Positions 1-9,414 of a DNA stretch of 45,487 bases are shown here, in pieces. The stretch is from Acidiferrobacteraceae bacterium (GTDB lineage Bacteria; Pseudomonadota; Gammaproteobacteria; Arenicellales; UBA868). Position numbers and translations under genes: made by a program. The notes under the pieces were generated by a model, which saw nothing but the letters and a program-made list of their open reading frames with translations, ran no database searches and was not told where the DNA came from. The first letter of the stretch is position 1. Each line of letters starts with the position of its first letter. The DNA lies in contig PBSU01000048.1 in assembly GCA_002726415.1 (NCBI GenBank), forward strand, positions 1 to 45,487. Direction: 5' to 3'.

Positions 1-100
1 ACTGATTAACCCGATCGCCATGGAGGAAGGCTTGCGCTTCGCCATTCGTGAAGGGGGCCGTACCGTCGGTGCCGGTGTGGTATCGAAGATCTTGGCGTAA
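1..100 (+). CDS. tuf: Elongation factor Tu, 3' end only
   Basis: The window opens inside a gene whose last 32 codons read as the EF-Tu C-terminus (domain 3): [19 protein letters not shown] followed by [13 protein letters not shown] and a TAA stop. EF-Tu is the GTPase that delivers aminoacyl-tRNA to the ribosome. Its place 32 bp upstream of rpsJ is the usual junction of the str and S10 operons. The 5' part lies outside the window, so nothing can be said about the GTPase domain or whether a second tuf copy exists. Confidence 0.95.
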   Translation, partial: LINPIAMEEGLRFAIREGGRTVGAGVVSKILA

Positions 101-132
101 GCTAAACAGAAACAGTTAACGGGCAAAGAATT

Positions 133-456
133 ATGGCAGTGAACGTCAGCAACCAGAAGATTCGAATCCGGCTAAAGGCATTCGATCACCGGATGATCGA
201 TAAATCCGCGATTGAGATCGTGGATACCGCCCGCCGGACTGGTGCGGTCGTGCGCGGACCAATCCCGCTACCTACCCGCAAGGAACGCTTCAACCTGCTG
301 CGCTCACCCCATAAATACAAGGATTCTCGTGACCAGCTGGAGATTCGTGTGCATAAGCGCATCTTGGATATCGTCGAGCCGACAGAGAAAACCGTCGACG
401 CCCTGATGAAGTTGGATCTGGCGGCCGGTGTCGATGTCGAGATTAAGTTGGGCTAA
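133..456 (+). CDS. rpsJ: 30S ribosomal protein S10
   Basis: S10 is a 30S head protein. Bound to NusB it also acts as NusE in transcription antitermination. The 107-residue product carries the conserved core ([14 protein letters not shown] at residues 10-23, then GPIPLPTR) and is slightly longer than the 103-residue E. coli protein because of a short N-terminal extension. It is the first gene of the S10 block, directly after tuf. Regulation by ribosomal protein L4 is known in E. coli, but no leader hairpin is evident in the 32 bp before the start. Confidence 0.97.
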   Translation: MAVNVSNQKIRIRLKAFDHRMIDKSAIEIVDTARRTGAVVRGPIPLPTRKERFNLLRSPHKYKDSRDQLEIRVHKRILDIVEPTEKTVDALMKLDLAAGVDVEIKLG

Positions 457-493
457 GGTCACCAGGCAGGATATAGGAAAGGAGCAGGACAGG

Positions 494-1180
494 ATGTCGT
501 TAGGACTGGTCGGAAAAAAAGTCGGGATGACGCGGGTGTTCGATGAGAACGGCGTGTCAACCCCTGTCACGGTCGTTCAGGTCGAGCCGAACCGTGTCAC
601 CCAAGTTAAGCAGCATGAAACCGATGGCTACGTTGCTTTACAGATGACCACGGGTTCACGACGCGCCCACCGCGTGACCAAACCGTTACGAGGTCACTTC
701 GCCAAGGCCGGCACCGAGCCAGGCCGCAACCTGTGGGAGTTTCGGGTCGATGCCGAGACCGCCGGCCAGTATCCTGCGGGTGCTGAGTTGACCGTGGCGC
801 TTCTTGAAACCGGGCAGAAAGTTGATGTACGTGGTACCACGATTGGACGTGGCTTCGCCGGCGTTATGCGCCGGCACAACTTTGGGGGCGGGCGTGCCAC
901 GCATGGCAACTCCAAGGCGCACCGCAAGCCGGGTTCAATCGGCCAGAACCAGGATCCCGGGCGGGTATTTAAGGGTAAGAAAATGGCGGGCCATATGGGT
1001 AACGTAACCCGGGTACAGCAGAATCTCGAGGTAGTTCGCGTCGATGCAGAGCGCAACCTGGTCCTAATCCGTGGCTCAGTTCCAGGACCCCGCGGCTTTG
1101 ACCTGATCATCCAGCCATCGATAAAAGGGGCGGGCACCGCGTCGGGTCAGCCAGTGCAGTCTGATCCCGCGAACTCATAA
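494..1180 (+). CDS. rplC: 50S ribosomal protein L3
   Basis: L3 is an early-assembling 50S protein whose long loop reaches towards the peptidyl transferase centre. The ATG at 494 is chosen over upstream in-frame codons because it gives the canonical start [16 protein letters not shown] and is preceded by AGGAAAGGAGCAGG. The product is 228 residues, with a C-terminal tail of about 20 residues beyond the E. coli length. The GSIGQNQ motif has Gln151, equivalent to E. coli Gln150, which PrmB methylates in that species. Confidence 0.97.
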   Translation: MSLGLVGKKVGMTRVFDENGVSTPVTVVQVEPNRVTQVKQHETDGYVALQMTTGSRRAHRVTKPLRGHFAKAGTEPGRNLWEFRVDAETAGQYPAGAELTVALLETGQKVDVRGTTIGRGFAGVMRRHNFGGGRATHGNSKAHRKPGSIGQNQDPGRVFKGKKMAGHMGNVTRVQQNLEVVRVDAERNLVLIRGSVPGPRGFDLIIQPSIKGAGTASGQPVQSDPANS

Positions 1181-1208
1181 CAGGCAGGAAATTCAAAGGA
1201 TTTTAAAC

Positions 1209-1829
1209 GTGGAACACGCAGTCGTAAAACTCGATGGCACAACAGATCGCCAGGTCAGCCTGGCTGATACCGTGTTCAGCGTCGACTTTAAAGAACCGTT
1301 GGTGCATCAGGTCGTCTGTGCTTATCTGGCGGGTGCCAGAGAAGGCACCAGCAGCCAGAAAAATCGCTCAGCAGTCAGTGGCGGTGGTGCCAAGCCCTGG
1401 CGACAGAAAGGAACCGGGCGAGCCCGAGCGGGAACCAGTCGCAGTCCGCTGTGGCGTGGTGGTGGCTTGACTTTTCCCGCATCGCACCGCAGTTACGCTC
1501 AAAAAGTCAATCGCAAGATGTATCGGGCCGCAATCCGCTCGATTCTGTCAGAGTTGGTCCGGCAGGGACGTGTTCGCATCTGTGACGAGATTCAATTAGC
1601 AGAGCCCAAGACAGCCCGTATGGCCGATGCCCTGGGCCAGTTGGGCGTGACTGGCCGGACATTGCTGGTGACGGCGGAGTACAACCAGAATGTGATGTTG
1701 TCTGCCCGCAACCTGATCAGCGTCGATACGTTGGAAGCCGCGCAACTTGACCCGGTCAGCCTGGTTGGAAGCGAAAACGTCGTATTCACGGTAGACGCAG
1801 TTCGTAAAGTGGAGGAAGCCCTGCAATGA
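1209..1829 (+). CDS. rplD: 50S ribosomal protein L4
   Basis: L4 lines the nascent peptide exit tunnel and in E. coli represses its own S10 operon. The 206-residue product shows the L4 core: the loop KNRSAVSGGGAKPWRQKGTG and then RAGTSRSPLWRGGG at about residues 55-90. The start is a GTG at 1209. The stop overlaps the rplW start in an ATGA, which suggests translational coupling. No other in-frame start gives the conserved N-terminus. Confidence 0.96.
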   Translation: MEHAVVKLDGTTDRQVSLADTVFSVDFKEPLVHQVVCAYLAGAREGTSSQKNRSAVSGGGAKPWRQKGTGRARAGTSRSPLWRGGGLTFPASHRSYAQKVNRKMYRAAIRSILSELVRQGRVRICDEIQLAEPKTARMADALGQLGVTGRTLLVTAEYNQNVMLSARNLISVDTLEAAQLDPVSLVGSENVVFTVDAVRKVEEALQ

Positions 1830-2125
1830 ACCCGGAAAGACTCCATCAGGTTCTGCTCTCTCCGGTTATCTCGGAGAAAAGTACCACCGCGGCGGATTCG
1901 GCTAATCAGGTCGTCTTTGAAGTCCTGGTCGATGCGACAAAACCCGAAATCCGCGAGGCAGTAGAGCAGCAGTTCAGTGTTTCGGTGGAAGCGGTACAGG
2001 TGGTAAATGTGCGGGGAAAAATGAAACGTTTCGGTAAGACTCCTGGGAAGCGCCGCAATTGGAAAAAAGCCTATGTCCGCCTGGCGCAGGGACATGACAT
2101 CGACTTCATGGGTGGCGGGGCCTGA
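1826..2125 (+). CDS. rplW: 50S ribosomal protein L23
   Basis: L23 sits at the tunnel exit and is the docking site for trigger factor and SRP. The 99-residue product has the family signature VISEKST near residues 14-20 and the basic loop KMKRFGKTPGKRRNWKKAYV in its C-terminal half. It overlaps rplD by 4 bp (ATGA), so translation is probably coupled. Length matches the family. Confidence 0.96.
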   Translation: MNPERLHQVLLSPVISEKSTTAADSANQVVFEVLVDATKPEIREAVEQQFSVSVEAVQVVNVRGKMKRFGKTPGKRRNWKKAYVRLAQGHDIDFMGGGA

Positions 2126-2161
2126 TTAGGCCCAAGACACGCGCGAGACAGGATAGCAACC

Positions 2162-2986
2162 ATGCCAGTAATTAAGCAGAAACCGACCTCCCCGGGTCGT
2201 CGCGGTATGGTCCGGGTGGTTTCTACCGGACTACACAAGGGGCGATCCGTCGCCTCGTTAACAGAGCCCAAGACTGCGACTAACGGTCGCAATAACGCTG
2301 GACGCATCACCGTACGACACCGCGGTGGTGGCCATAAACGCCACTATCGTGTGATTGACTTTGTACGGACCAAAGACAATATTCCGGCTCGCGTGGAGCG
2401 CCTGGAATATGACCCTAACCGCAGCGCGCATATCGCACTTTTGCTTTACGCTGATGGGGAACGACGTTACATCATTGCGCCTAAAGGCCTCGCCGTGGGC
2501 GATTCGGTCTCTTCAGGAAGTGACGCACCGATTCGCACGGGTAATGCTCTGCCACTGAAGAATATCCCGGTTGGTACGGTGGTGCATTGCGTGGAACTTA
2601 AGCCGGGCAAGGGCGCGCAGCTCGCTCGTTCTGCCGGGGCGTCAATCCAGTTTCTAGGGCGCGAAGGGACGTATGCTCTGATGCGGCTGCGCTCGGGTGA
2701 GACCCGAAAAGTCCTGGTCGAGTGCCGCGCAACCATTGGTGAAGTTGGAAACGCCGAGAATTCACTGCGCAAGCTCGGTAAAGCGGGCGCTAAGCGCTGG
2801 CGGGGCATCCGGCCTACAGTTCGTGGTGTCGCGATGAACCCGGTAGATCACCCCCATGGCGGTGGTGAGGGACGAACTTCCGGGGGCCGTGATCCGGTCA
2901 GCCCGTGGGGTGTTCCAACTAAGGGTTTTCGTACTCGCCGTAACAAACGCACCACCTCTATGATCATCCGCAGACGGAAGAAATAA
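2162..2986 (+). CDS. rplB: 50S ribosomal protein L2
   Basis: L2 binds 23S rRNA domain IV and is needed for subunit association and peptidyl transferase activity. The 274-residue product contains the invariant C-terminal motif [16 protein letters not shown], which includes the functionally important His, and [16 protein letters not shown] in the N-terminal part. The length is essentially that of E. coli (273). The start of rpsS follows 2 bp after its stop. Confidence 0.98.
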   Translation: MPVIKQKPTSPGRRGMVRVVSTGLHKGRSVASLTEPKTATNGRNNAGRITVRHRGGGHKRHYRVIDFVRTKDNIPARVERLEYDPNRSAHIALLLYADGERRYIIAPKGLAVGDSVSSGSDAPIRTGNALPLKNIPVGTVVHCVELKPGKGAQLARSAGASIQFLGREGTYALMRLRSGETRKVLVECRATIGEVGNAENSLRKLGKAGAKRWRGIRPTVRGVAMNPVDHPHGGGEGRTSGGRDPVSPWGVPTKGFRTRRNKRTTSMIIRRRKK

Positions 2987-2988
2987 AT

Positions 2989-3261
2989 ATGCCCCGTTCG
3001 GTTAAAAAAGGTCCCTTCGTGGACTACAGTCTCTGGAGCAAGGTCTCAAAAGCCAAAGAAGAAGGCTCCCGTCGCCCGATCAAGACCTGGTCGCGGCGCT
3101 CAATGATCATGCCAGAGTTTGTCGGCCTGACGATTGCGGTGCATAACGGTCGGCAGCATGTCCCGGTCCTTGTCTCCGAGAATATGGTGGGGCACAAGCT
3201 TGGCGAATTTGCTGCAACCCGGACCTTTCGTGGCCACGTCGCGGATCGTAAGGTCAAATAA
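2989..3261 (+). CDS. rpsS: 30S ribosomal protein S19
   Basis: S19 pairs with S13 in the 30S head near the A site. The 90-residue product begins [16 protein letters not shown] and carries the conserved [19 protein letters not shown] and [15 protein letters not shown] segments. It lies 2 bp behind rplB and 18 bp before rplV, the usual order. Confidence 0.97.
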   Translation: MPRSVKKGPFVDYSLWSKVSKAKEEGSRRPIKTWSRRSMIMPEFVGLTIAVHNGRQHVPVLVSENMVGHKLGEFAATRTFRGHVADRKVK

Positions 3262-3279
3262 AAGGCAGGAGAGAAGAAC

Positions 3280-3627
3280 ATGGAGGTCAAAGCCGTTGCC
3301 CGTTTTGTACGACTGTCGCCACAGAAAGGCCGCCTGGTCGCGGATCAGGTACGACGGATGCCAGTTGGCAAGGCGTTGGAACTGCTTCAATTCAGCCCGC
3401 GTAAAGCGGCCTCGACGATCCGCAAGGTTCTGGAATCGGCAATCGCGAATGCCGAGCACAACGAGGGTGCTGATATTGATGAATTGCGGATCAGCCAGAT
3501 CATGGTGGACGAGGGCCCTGTGCTGAAGCGGTGGCGACCAAGAGCCAAGGGTCGTGCGACACCAATCATCAAGCATACCAGTCACATTACCGTCAGCGTC
3601 AGCGACGGATCGTCAGGGGGTAACTAG
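3280..3627 (+). CDS. rplV: 50S ribosomal protein L22
   Basis: L22 contacts all 23S rRNA domains, and its beta-hairpin forms part of the exit-tunnel constriction. The 115-residue product shows [16 protein letters not shown] near the start and the hairpin [20 protein letters not shown] near the C-terminus. An AGGAGAGAAGAAC sequence precedes the ATG. A short Ser/Gly-rich tail extends past the E. coli length of 110. Confidence 0.97.
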   Translation: MEVKAVARFVRLSPQKGRLVADQVRRMPVGKALELLQFSPRKAASTIRKVLESAIANAEHNEGADIDELRISQIMVDEGPVLKRWRPRAKGRATPIIKHTSHITVSVSDGSSGGN

Positions 3628-3630
3628 CAG

Positions 3631-4314
3631 ATGGGCCAGAAGATTCACCCAAATGGATTTCGCCTGGGAATCATCCGGGACTGGGATGCGAAATGGTTTG
3701 CCACCGGCAAGACCTACGCCCGCAACCTGGTGGCCGACCAGGGCATTCGTGGATTCCTGCGCAAGCGACTTGCCAACGCAGCAGTCAGTCGTATTGAACT
3801 GGTGCGGGCGGGAGAAACCCTCAACGTCACGATTCATACCGGACGTCCGGGCATTGTCATCGGCAAAAAGGGTGAAGATATTGAACGCTTGCGCCGGGAT
3901 GTGTTGGCTCTGAACAATCATGTTCCCGTGCAGATTGCGGTCGAAGAGATCCGCAAGCCTGAACTTGACGCACTGCTGGTTGCAGAAAATGTATGCCAGC
4001 AACTGGAGAAGCGGATCATGTTCCGCCGGGCGATGAAGCGGGCGGTCCAAAACACGATGAGACTTGGCGCCAAGGGTGTCAAGATCATGGTTGCCGGACG
4101 GCTGAACGGTGCTGAGATTGCGAGAACCGAGTGGTATCGTGAAGGCCGGGTTCCCCTACATACGTTACGCGCGGATGTCGACTACGGCTTTGCAGAAGCC
4201 CACACCACCTACGGGGTCATTGGGGTCAAGGTATGGATTTTCAAAGGTGAGATTATGCCAGGTGCTGCTGAACTGGAAACCCCCAAGGCGGCCCAGACCG
4301 CGGCAACGGCGTGA
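3631..4314 (+). CDS. rpsC: 30S ribosomal protein S3
   Basis: S3 forms the mRNA entry tunnel and contributes to ribosomal helicase activity. The 227-residue product begins [20 protein letters not shown], has the KH-domain GxxG-type loop in [14 protein letters not shown], and has the C-terminal motif [14 protein letters not shown]. The start is 3 bp after rplV. An Ala-rich tail ends the protein. Confidence 0.97.
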   Translation: MGQKIHPNGFRLGIIRDWDAKWFATGKTYARNLVADQGIRGFLRKRLANAAVSRIELVRAGETLNVTIHTGRPGIVIGKKGEDIERLRRDVLALNNHVPVQIAVEEIRKPELDALLVAENVCQQLEKRIMFRRAMKRAVQNTMRLGAKGVKIMVAGRLNGAEIARTEWYREGRVPLHTLRADVDYGFAEAHTTYGVIGVKVWIFKGEIMPGAAELETPKAAQTAATA

Positions 4315-4326
4315 GGATAGTCTGCG

Positions 4327-4740
4327 ATGCTGCAACCTAAAAGAACTAAGTACCGAAAACAGCAGAAGGGGAGAAACCGAGGCCTCGCTGTGCGCGGAAG
4401 TAGCGTGAGTTTCGGTGATTTCGGCCTGCAGTGTGCTGGGCGTGGCCGTCTTACCGCACGGCAGATTGAAGCCGCGCGACGCGCGATCAACCGCCACGTT
4501 AAGCGCGGCGGGCGGGTCTGGATCCGGGTCTTCCCGGACAAGCCGGTGTCGAAGAAGCCGCTCGAAGTTCGCATGGGCAAGGGCAAAGGTAATCCGGAGT
4601 ACTGGGTTGCACTGGTGCAGCCGGGGACCATGCTCTACGAAATTCAAGGTGTTGAGGAAGATTTAGCGCGCGAGGCCTTTCGCCTTGCTGGAGCCAAATT
4701 GCCCATCGCCACATCATTTGTAAGACGCCTGGCAGCCTGA
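4327..4740 (+). CDS. rplP: 50S ribosomal protein L16
   Basis: L16 organises the A-site side of the 50S near helix 38 and binds the elbow of tRNA. The 137-residue product begins [19 protein letters not shown] and contains [10 protein letters not shown] and the basic loop [20 protein letters not shown]. The Arg in that loop corresponds to the residue hydroxylated by YcfD in E. coli. rpmC starts 2 bases after its stop. Confidence 0.97.
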   Translation: MLQPKRTKYRKQQKGRNRGLAVRGSSVSFGDFGLQCAGRGRLTARQIEAARRAINRHVKRGGRVWIRVFPDKPVSKKPLEVRMGKGKGNPEYWVALVQPGTMLYEIQGVEEDLAREAFRLAGAKLPIATSFVRRLAA

Positions 4741-4741
4741 C

Positions 4742-4939
4742 ATGGCAGAGAAAAAAGTTACCGAAATGGATTCAACTGAGCTCAAGGGCGAGTTGCTCGA
4801 GCTTCGTAAAGAGCAGTTCAACCTGCGGATGCAGCGCGGCACAGGCCAGTTAGCTAATCCTTCCCGCTTCAAAGTGGTCCGACGGCAGATCGCCCGGATC
4901 AAGACCCGGATGGTTGAAATCAACAGGACCGCATCATGA
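4742..4939 (+). CDS. rpmC: 50S ribosomal protein L29
   Basis: L29 is a small helical protein beside L23 at the tunnel exit. The 65-residue product has the family motif [20 protein letters not shown] and the C-terminal [12 protein letters not shown] helix. Its stop overlaps the rpsQ start in ATGA, which suggests coupled translation. Confidence 0.96.
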   Translation: MAEKKVTEMDSTELKGELLELRKEQFNLRMQRGTGQLANPSRFKVVRRQIARIKTRMVEINRTAS

Positions 4940-5241
4940 GTGACGATAAAACAGCAGCTCCACCAGCACGGGCCCGCAGTGTTCAGGGCAATGTGCAAAG
5001 CGCAAAGATGGATAAGACCATCACCGTCCTGGTTGAGCGTAAATTTCAGCACCCGCTCTACAAGAAATACATCAGGCGCTCTACCCGGTTGCATGCACAT
5101 GACGCTGAGAACGAATGCCGCGAGGGCGACCTTGTGGTGATTGAAGAGTGTCGCCCGGTGTCCAAGCTTAAGAGCTGGCGCCTGGTTCGCGTGCTCGCCC
5201 GGGCTGAGGCCAGCGCCCAGCCCAGCGCGACCAAGGGCTGA
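4936..5241 (+). CDS. rpsQ: 30S ribosomal protein S17
   Basis: S17 is a primary 16S rRNA-binding protein with an OB fold. The 101-residue product has the core [19 protein letters not shown] and the S17 signature [18 protein letters not shown]. It is longer than the E. coli protein (84) because of an Ala/Pro-rich N-terminal extension of about 13 residues and a short tail. The start overlaps rpmC. A 68 bp gap follows, where the E. coli S10/spc boundary lies, but I could not assign a promoter there. Confidence 0.95.
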   Translation: MSDDKTAAPPARARSVQGNVQSAKMDKTITVLVERKFQHPLYKKYIRRSTRLHAHDAENECREGDLVVIEECRPVSKLKSWRLVRVLARAEASAQPSATKG

Positions 5242-5309
5242 TCACCGGCTCCATTTCCCTTTACCCGTATTCAGTCAGAAAAATTTAAGAGCATAAGGCG
5301 GTAGCAAAG

Positions 5310-5678
5310 ATGATCCAGATGCAGACCAATCTCGACGTCGCTGACAATAGCGGCGCACGGCGAGTGCAGTGTATTAAGGTGCTTGGTGGTTCCAAGCGCC
5401 GTTACGCGGGCATCGGCGATATCATCAAGATCAGCGTTAAAGAAGCTATCCCTAACAGCCGCGTAAAAAAAGGTGAGGTGTTTCACGCCGTCGTAGTGCG
5501 CACGCGCCATGGCGTGCGCCGGGCAGATGGGTCACTGATTCGTTTTGACCGTAATGCAGCCGTTTTGCTCAACGCACAGTATCAGCCTTTGGGAACCCGC
5601 ATTTTTGGCCCGGTCACACGTGAACTGCGGTCAGAGCGCTTTATGCGCATTATTTCTCTCGCACCCGAAGTGCTTTGA
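5310..5678 (+). CDS. rplN: 50S ribosomal protein L14
   Basis: L14 forms intersubunit bridges with 16S rRNA and is the binding site of RsfS. The 122-residue product begins [20 protein letters not shown] and contains [19 protein letters not shown] and the C-terminal FGPVTRELR. It is the first gene of the spc block and is one residue shorter than in E. coli. Confidence 0.97.
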   Translation: MIQMQTNLDVADNSGARRVQCIKVLGGSKRRYAGIGDIIKISVKEAIPNSRVKKGEVFHAVVVRTRHGVRRADGSLIRFDRNAAVLLNAQYQPLGTRIFGPVTRELRSERFMRIISLAPEVL

Positions 5679-5688
5679 GGCCTGTGAA

Positions 5689-6009
5689 ATGAAGAAGTTT
5701 AAGAAAGGTGATGATGTCGTCGTGTTGACCGGTCGGGATAAAGGTAAACGCGGCACCATCCTGAGAATATTGGATCCAGAGCGCGCTCTGGTCGATAGCG
5801 TGAATGTGGTCAAAAAACACGTACGCCCGAATCCCAACAAAGGGGAGACCGGGGGGATTATCGAAAAGGAGTCGCCCATCCGAATCTCTAATCTGGGTAT
5901 GTATAACCCCAACAGCAAGAAGGCAGATCGCGTGGGCATTAAGCACCTCGAAGATGGGCGCCGGGTCCGGATTTTCCGATCGGATGGCGAGGTTATTGAC
6001 GTCGGCTGA
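5689..6009 (+). CDS. rplX: 50S ribosomal protein L24
   Basis: L24 starts 50S assembly by binding the 5' end of 23S rRNA. The ATG at 5689 is chosen because it gives [20 protein letters not shown], the conserved KOW-domain start. In-frame codons further upstream lie inside rplN. The 106-residue product includes [20 protein letters not shown], typical of bacterial L24. Confidence 0.96.
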   Translation: MKKFKKGDDVVVLTGRDKGKRGTILRILDPERALVDSVNVVKKHVRPNPNKGETGGIIEKESPIRISNLGMYNPNSKKADRVGIKHLEDGRRVRIFRSDGEVIDVG

Positions 6010-6029
6010 CGTCGGACAGGCAAATCGTT

Positions 6030-6569
6030 ATGACAAGACTTCAAGAGCATTACCAGGAAAGCGTGGTGCCATCATTGATGGAGCAATTCAAATACTCCAG
6101 CGTGATGCAGGTACCCCGGATCACCAAGATCACTCTCAATATGGGAGTCGGTGAGGCAATAGCCGACAAAAAGGTGATGGAGGCCGCGGTCAATGATCTA
6201 ACCCGGATTGCCGGGCAGAAACCAGTGGTGACTAAAGCCCGTAAGTCGGTTGCGGCATTTAAGATTCGAGAAGGCTGGCCGATCGGCTGCAAGGTGACCT
6301 TGCGCCGGGATCGGATGTACGAATTTCTCGATCGCCTGATCTCAGTTGCCTTCCCGCGTGTCCGCGATTTTCGCGGCGTGTCAGCCCGAGCTTTTGATGG
6401 CCGCGGCAACTTCAGCGTGGGATTTAAAGAACAGATCGTATTTCCCGAAATTGACTATGACAAGGTGGATGCGATTCGAGGCCTGGATGTAACGATCACG
6501 ACGACGGCCCAAACCAATGAAGAGGGTGAAGCTCTTCTGCGGGGATTTAACTTTCCGCTTAGAAAATAG
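6030..6569 (+). CDS. rplE: 50S ribosomal protein L5
   Basis: L5 carries 5S rRNA into the 50S and contacts P-site tRNA. The 179-residue product, the same length as in E. coli, has the [14 protein letters not shown] motif at about residues 30-43, [20 protein letters not shown] in the middle, and the C-terminal [20 protein letters not shown]. rpsN follows 11 bp later. Confidence 0.97.
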   Translation: MTRLQEHYQESVVPSLMEQFKYSSVMQVPRITKITLNMGVGEAIADKKVMEAAVNDLTRIAGQKPVVTKARKSVAAFKIREGWPIGCKVTLRRDRMYEFLDRLISVAFPRVRDFRGVSARAFDGRGNFSVGFKEQIVFPEIDYDKVDAIRGLDVTITTTAQTNEEGEALLRGFNFPLRK

Positions 6570-6580
6570 GATCCGGCTTT

Positions 6581-6886
6581 ATGGCTAAAAAATCAATGAT
6601 TGCCCGCGAGGTAAAGCGCCGCAAACTGAATCAACAGTATCGGGCGCAACGCGAAGAGTTAAGAAAACAGATTGTGGATGAATCGTTTTCTTATGACGAT
6701 CGTTGGCAGGCAATGCTCGACCTGCAGCAGTTACCCCGGGATTCTTCCCGGGCAAGGCAGCGAAACCGTTGCGCGCTGACGGGTCGTCCGCGTGGATACT
6801 TTCGCCGATTCGGGTTGGCCCGCAATGCCCTAAGGGAAGTGGTCATGCGTGGCGAAGCACCGGGTGTTGTTAAGGCAAGCTGGTAG
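6581..6886 (+). CDS. rpsN: 30S ribosomal protein S14 (zinc-independent form)
   Basis: S14 is a 30S head protein. The 101-residue product is the long form without the CxxC zinc ribbon found in short S14 proteins. The C-terminal part contains [26 protein letters not shown] without paired Cys. Keeping this form while L36 keeps its zinc ligands is common in proteobacteria. Start [16 protein letters not shown] is canonical. Confidence 0.97.
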   Translation: MAKKSMIAREVKRRKLNQQYRAQREELRKQIVDESFSYDDRWQAMLDLQQLPRDSSRARQRNRCALTGRPRGYFRRFGLARNALREVVMRGEAPGVVKASW

Positions 6887-6905
6887 CACAGAAGGAAATC
6901 GATTT

Positions 6906-7301
6906 ATGAGTATGTCCGATCCCATCGCTGATATGTTGACGCGGATTCGAAACGCCCTGGCGGCGAGGAAGCGCACTGTCAGTATGCCTTCATCGAGAAT
7001 GAAGCAGGCAATCGCCAAGGTGCTCAAGGATGAAGGTTACATAGAGGAATTCGCCGTCGATGGTGACGGCGCAATCCAGAGCATGACCATCACTCTGCGC
7101 TACGCCGCCGGAGAAGGCGCGATTGAAGAGATTCAGCGCGTCAGTCGACCAGGCCGCCGGGTGTATTGCAGCGCGTCGGATATGCCGCAGGTAAACGGTG
7201 GACTCGGCGTCGTGATGGTTTCGACGTCAAAAGGGCTGATGACAGATCGTCAGGCCCGCTCCGCCGGTGTTGGCGGCGAAGTGGTCTGCCGAGTCTTTTA
7301 A
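6906..7301 (+). CDS. rpsH: 30S ribosomal protein S8
   Basis: S8 binds helix 21 of 16S rRNA and in E. coli also represses the spc operon by binding its mRNA near rplE. The ATG at 6906 gives [18 protein letters not shown], which matches the family start. A second ATG two codons later is possible. The 131-residue product ends with the signature [17 protein letters not shown] and then [11 protein letters not shown]. Confidence 0.96.
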   Translation: MSMSDPIADMLTRIRNALAARKRTVSMPSSRMKQAIAKVLKDEGYIEEFAVDGDGAIQSMTITLRYAAGEGAIEEIQRVSRPGRRVYCSASDMPQVNGGLGVVMVSTSKGLMTDRQARSAGVGGEVVCRVF

Positions 7302-7330
7302 ACCCGAAACCGAGTCCTGGAGCAGCTTTT

Positions 7331-7858
7331 ATGTCCCGCGTAGCGAAGAATCCGATTAACCTCCCTAGTGGAGTCGAGGTGACACTCGAGGCCACTGCCG
7401 TGAGCGTGAAAGGCCCCAAGGGTGAACTCGCACTGAGCCTGCATCCCACGGTAGGGGTAGACCGGACAGATGATGTCCTGCAGGTGAGCGCGCGAAGCGA
7501 TGCGGCGAGAGCGATGGCAGGAACCTTTCGCTCTTTGATTTCCAACATGGTCACCGGCGTGAGCGCGGGTTTTGAAAAGAAACTCCAGATCATCGGCGTT
7601 GGGTATCGCGCCCAGGCCCAGGGCTCGAAACTAAATCTCAGCCTGGGTTTCTCCCACCCGGTGGTTTACGACATGCCCGAAGGTGTCTCAGTAGAGACCC
7701 CGACGCAGACAGAAATTGTCCTCACAGGCGCTGATAAACAGCGTGTGGGGCAAGCTGCAGCCGAGATCCGTAGTTTCCGCCCGCCCGAGCCGTACAAAGG
7801 CAAGGGGATCCGTTACGCCGGAGAGTATGTGGCTCGTAAACAGGCTAAGAAGACGTAG
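7331..7858 (+). CDS. rplF: 50S ribosomal protein L6
   Basis: L6 lies near the factor-binding site and the sarcin-ricin loop. The ATG at 7331 follows GGAGCAGCTTTT and gives [17 protein letters not shown]. The 175-residue product has the two repeated alpha/beta domains and the C-terminal signature [16 protein letters not shown]. Upstream in-frame codons lie within rpsH and are not used. Confidence 0.96.
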   Translation: MSRVAKNPINLPSGVEVTLEATAVSVKGPKGELALSLHPTVGVDRTDDVLQVSARSDAARAMAGTFRSLISNMVTGVSAGFEKKLQIIGVGYRAQAQGSKLNLSLGFSHPVVYDMPEGVSVETPTQTEIVLTGADKQRVGQAAAEIRSFRPPEPYKGKGIRYAGEYVARKQAKKT

Positions 7859-7883
7859 CAGTTGACAGGAAAAGGTCCTAAGC

Positions 7884-8240
7884 ATGAGCGATAAAAAAAC
7901 GTCACGACTCCGTCGCGGTACCCGAACCCGAGCGCGCATCGCGCGCGACCGGGAGAACCGAATGTGCGTATTCCGCACACCGCGACATATCTACGTACAG
8001 ATCATCGATCCGACGGGTGCAAAGGTGCTTGCAAGTGCTTCAACATTGGAGTCCCAGGTAAAGACCGAAGTGAGCAATGGCGGTAATGTCACTGCCGCCA
8101 GCGCTGTGGGTAAGCGGATTGCAGAAAAGGCGAAAGCGGCCGGAGTGGAGCGCGTCGCGTTCGATCGCTCCGGTTTCAGATATCACGGCCGGGTGAAGGC
8201 CCTGGCGGAGGCCGCACGAGAGGGCGGTCTACAGTTTTAA
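7884..8240 (+). CDS. rplR: 50S ribosomal protein L18
   Basis: L18 binds 5S rRNA together with L5. The 118-residue product contains [20 protein letters not shown], then HIYVQIID, and the C-terminal [20 protein letters not shown], all typical. The Arg-rich N-terminus is as expected for an rRNA-binding tail. Confidence 0.97.
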   Translation: MSDKKTSRLRRGTRTRARIARDRENRMCVFRTPRHIYVQIIDPTGAKVLASASTLESQVKTEVSNGGNVTAASAVGKRIAEKAKAAGVERVAFDRSGFRYHGRVKALAEAAREGGLQF

Positions 8241-8265
8241 CAGCTGAGGAACAGCGGAAAGTCAT

Positions 8266-8778
8266 ATGGCCACAAAAGCAGATCAGATCAGTACTGACGG
8301 CGAAGGCTTCATAGAGCAGCTCATAAACGTACGCCGTGTTGCCAAGGTCGTCAAAGGCGGGCGTATTTTTGGCTTCTCGGCATTGACCGTGGTCGGCGAC
8401 GGCAAAGGTCGGGTCGGCATCGGGCGCGGTAAAGCTCGGGAAGTGCCGGTTGCAGTGCAAAAAGCAATGGATGAAGCCCGCCGCAATATGCGCAAGATCA
8501 ACCTGAGAAAGGGGACCTTGCACTACGCCACGGTCGGCCGCCACGGGGCAGCCCGGGTCGTTATGCGTCCGGCATCTGAAGGCACCGGGATCATTGCCGG
8601 CGGCACGATGCGGGCGATCTTTGAGGCAGCAGGTGTTAAGAACGTTTTGGCCAAGGTCATCGGAACCACCAATCCGGTCAATGTGGCTCGGGCAACGATT
8701 GCAGGTCTCGGTGGGGTGCGTAACGCCCGGGAAATCGCAATACGCCGTGGCAAGGCTGTTGAGGAAATTACAGGATAG
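8266..8778 (+). CDS. rpsE: 30S ribosomal protein S5
   Basis: S5 acts at the mRNA entry and in decoding fidelity, and is the spectinomycin-contact protein. The 170-residue product has the S5 signature beginning [20 protein letters not shown] and then [16 protein letters not shown], followed by the C-terminal domain with GTGIIAGG and [16 protein letters not shown]. The residues of the spectinomycin loop (VVKGGR) appear wild type. Confidence 0.97.
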   Translation: MATKADQISTDGEGFIEQLINVRRVAKVVKGGRIFGFSALTVVGDGKGRVGIGRGKAREVPVAVQKAMDEARRNMRKINLRKGTLHYATVGRHGAARVVMRPASEGTGIIAGGTMRAIFEAAGVKNVLAKVIGTTNPVNVARATIAGLGGVRNAREIAIRRGKAVEEITG

Positions 8779-8788
8779 GAAGGTACAG

Positions 8789-8974
8789 ATGTCAGCTAAA
8801 CGTATCAGGGTGACTCTGGTGAAGAGTAAGTATGGGCGGGGTGCCAGGCAACTCGCTTGCGTGCATGGTCTCGGACTACGGCGAATGCATCAGACTGTTG
8901 AGGTGGAAGATTCGCCCATGGTTCGGGGCATGGTCAATAAGGTTGCCCATCTCGTTCGGGTAGAGGAAAGCTGA
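8789..8974 (+). CDS. rpmD: 50S ribosomal protein L30
   Basis: L30 is a small 50S protein present in most but not all bacteria. The 61-residue product starts at the ATG at 8789 after GGAAGGTACAG and reads [18 protein letters not shown], with [16 protein letters not shown] in the middle, the family motif. It lies between rpsE (10 bp gap) and rplO (1 bp gap). Confidence 0.96.
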   Translation: MSAKRIRVTLVKSKYGRGARQLACVHGLGLRRMHQTVEVEDSPMVRGMVNKVAHLVRVEES

Positions 8975-8975
8975 A

Positions 8976-9410
8976 ATGCGGTTGAACGAATTAAAGCCAG
9001 CCCAGGGCTCACGCCCTGGCGCGAAACGGGTGGGTCGCGGCCCAGGATCAGGATCGGGCAAGACCGCGGGTCGTGGCATGAAGGGTCAAAAATCCCGTTC
9101 TGGCGGGTATCACAAGATCGGTTTCGAAGGCGGTCAAATGCCGCTGCAACGGCGTCTGCCAAAACGCGGTTTCCGCTCGCTGGTGCGCCGTCGGGTGGCC
9201 GAAGTCCGTCTCCATGAGTTGCAGCAGGTCGAGGCCGGAGATATCGATCTTACTGCGTTAAAGACAGCAGGCATTGTCAGACACGACGCGATTCGGGCCA
9301 AGGTCATTGCATCTGGCAGTATCGAACGTGCCGTGGTGCTACGTGGCATCGGGGTGACTCGTGGCGCCAAAGAAGCCATTGAACAAGCCGGAGGCAAGGT
9401 CGAGGCCTGA
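8976..9410 (+). CDS. rplO: 50S ribosomal protein L15
   Basis: L15 is a late-assembly 50S protein that binds 23S rRNA through a glycine-rich extended N-terminus. The 144-residue product begins [20 protein letters not shown] and has the [20 protein letters not shown] stretch, then a globular C-terminal domain ending [11 protein letters not shown]. Length equals that of E. coli. secY begins 4 bp after the stop. Confidence 0.97.
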   Translation: MRLNELKPAQGSRPGAKRVGRGPGSGSGKTAGRGMKGQKSRSGGYHKIGFEGGQMPLQRRLPKRGFRSLVRRRVAEVRLHELQQVEAGDIDLTALKTAGIVRHDAIRAKVIASGSIERAVVLRGIGVTRGAKEAIEQAGGKVEA

Positions 9411-9414
9411 GGTT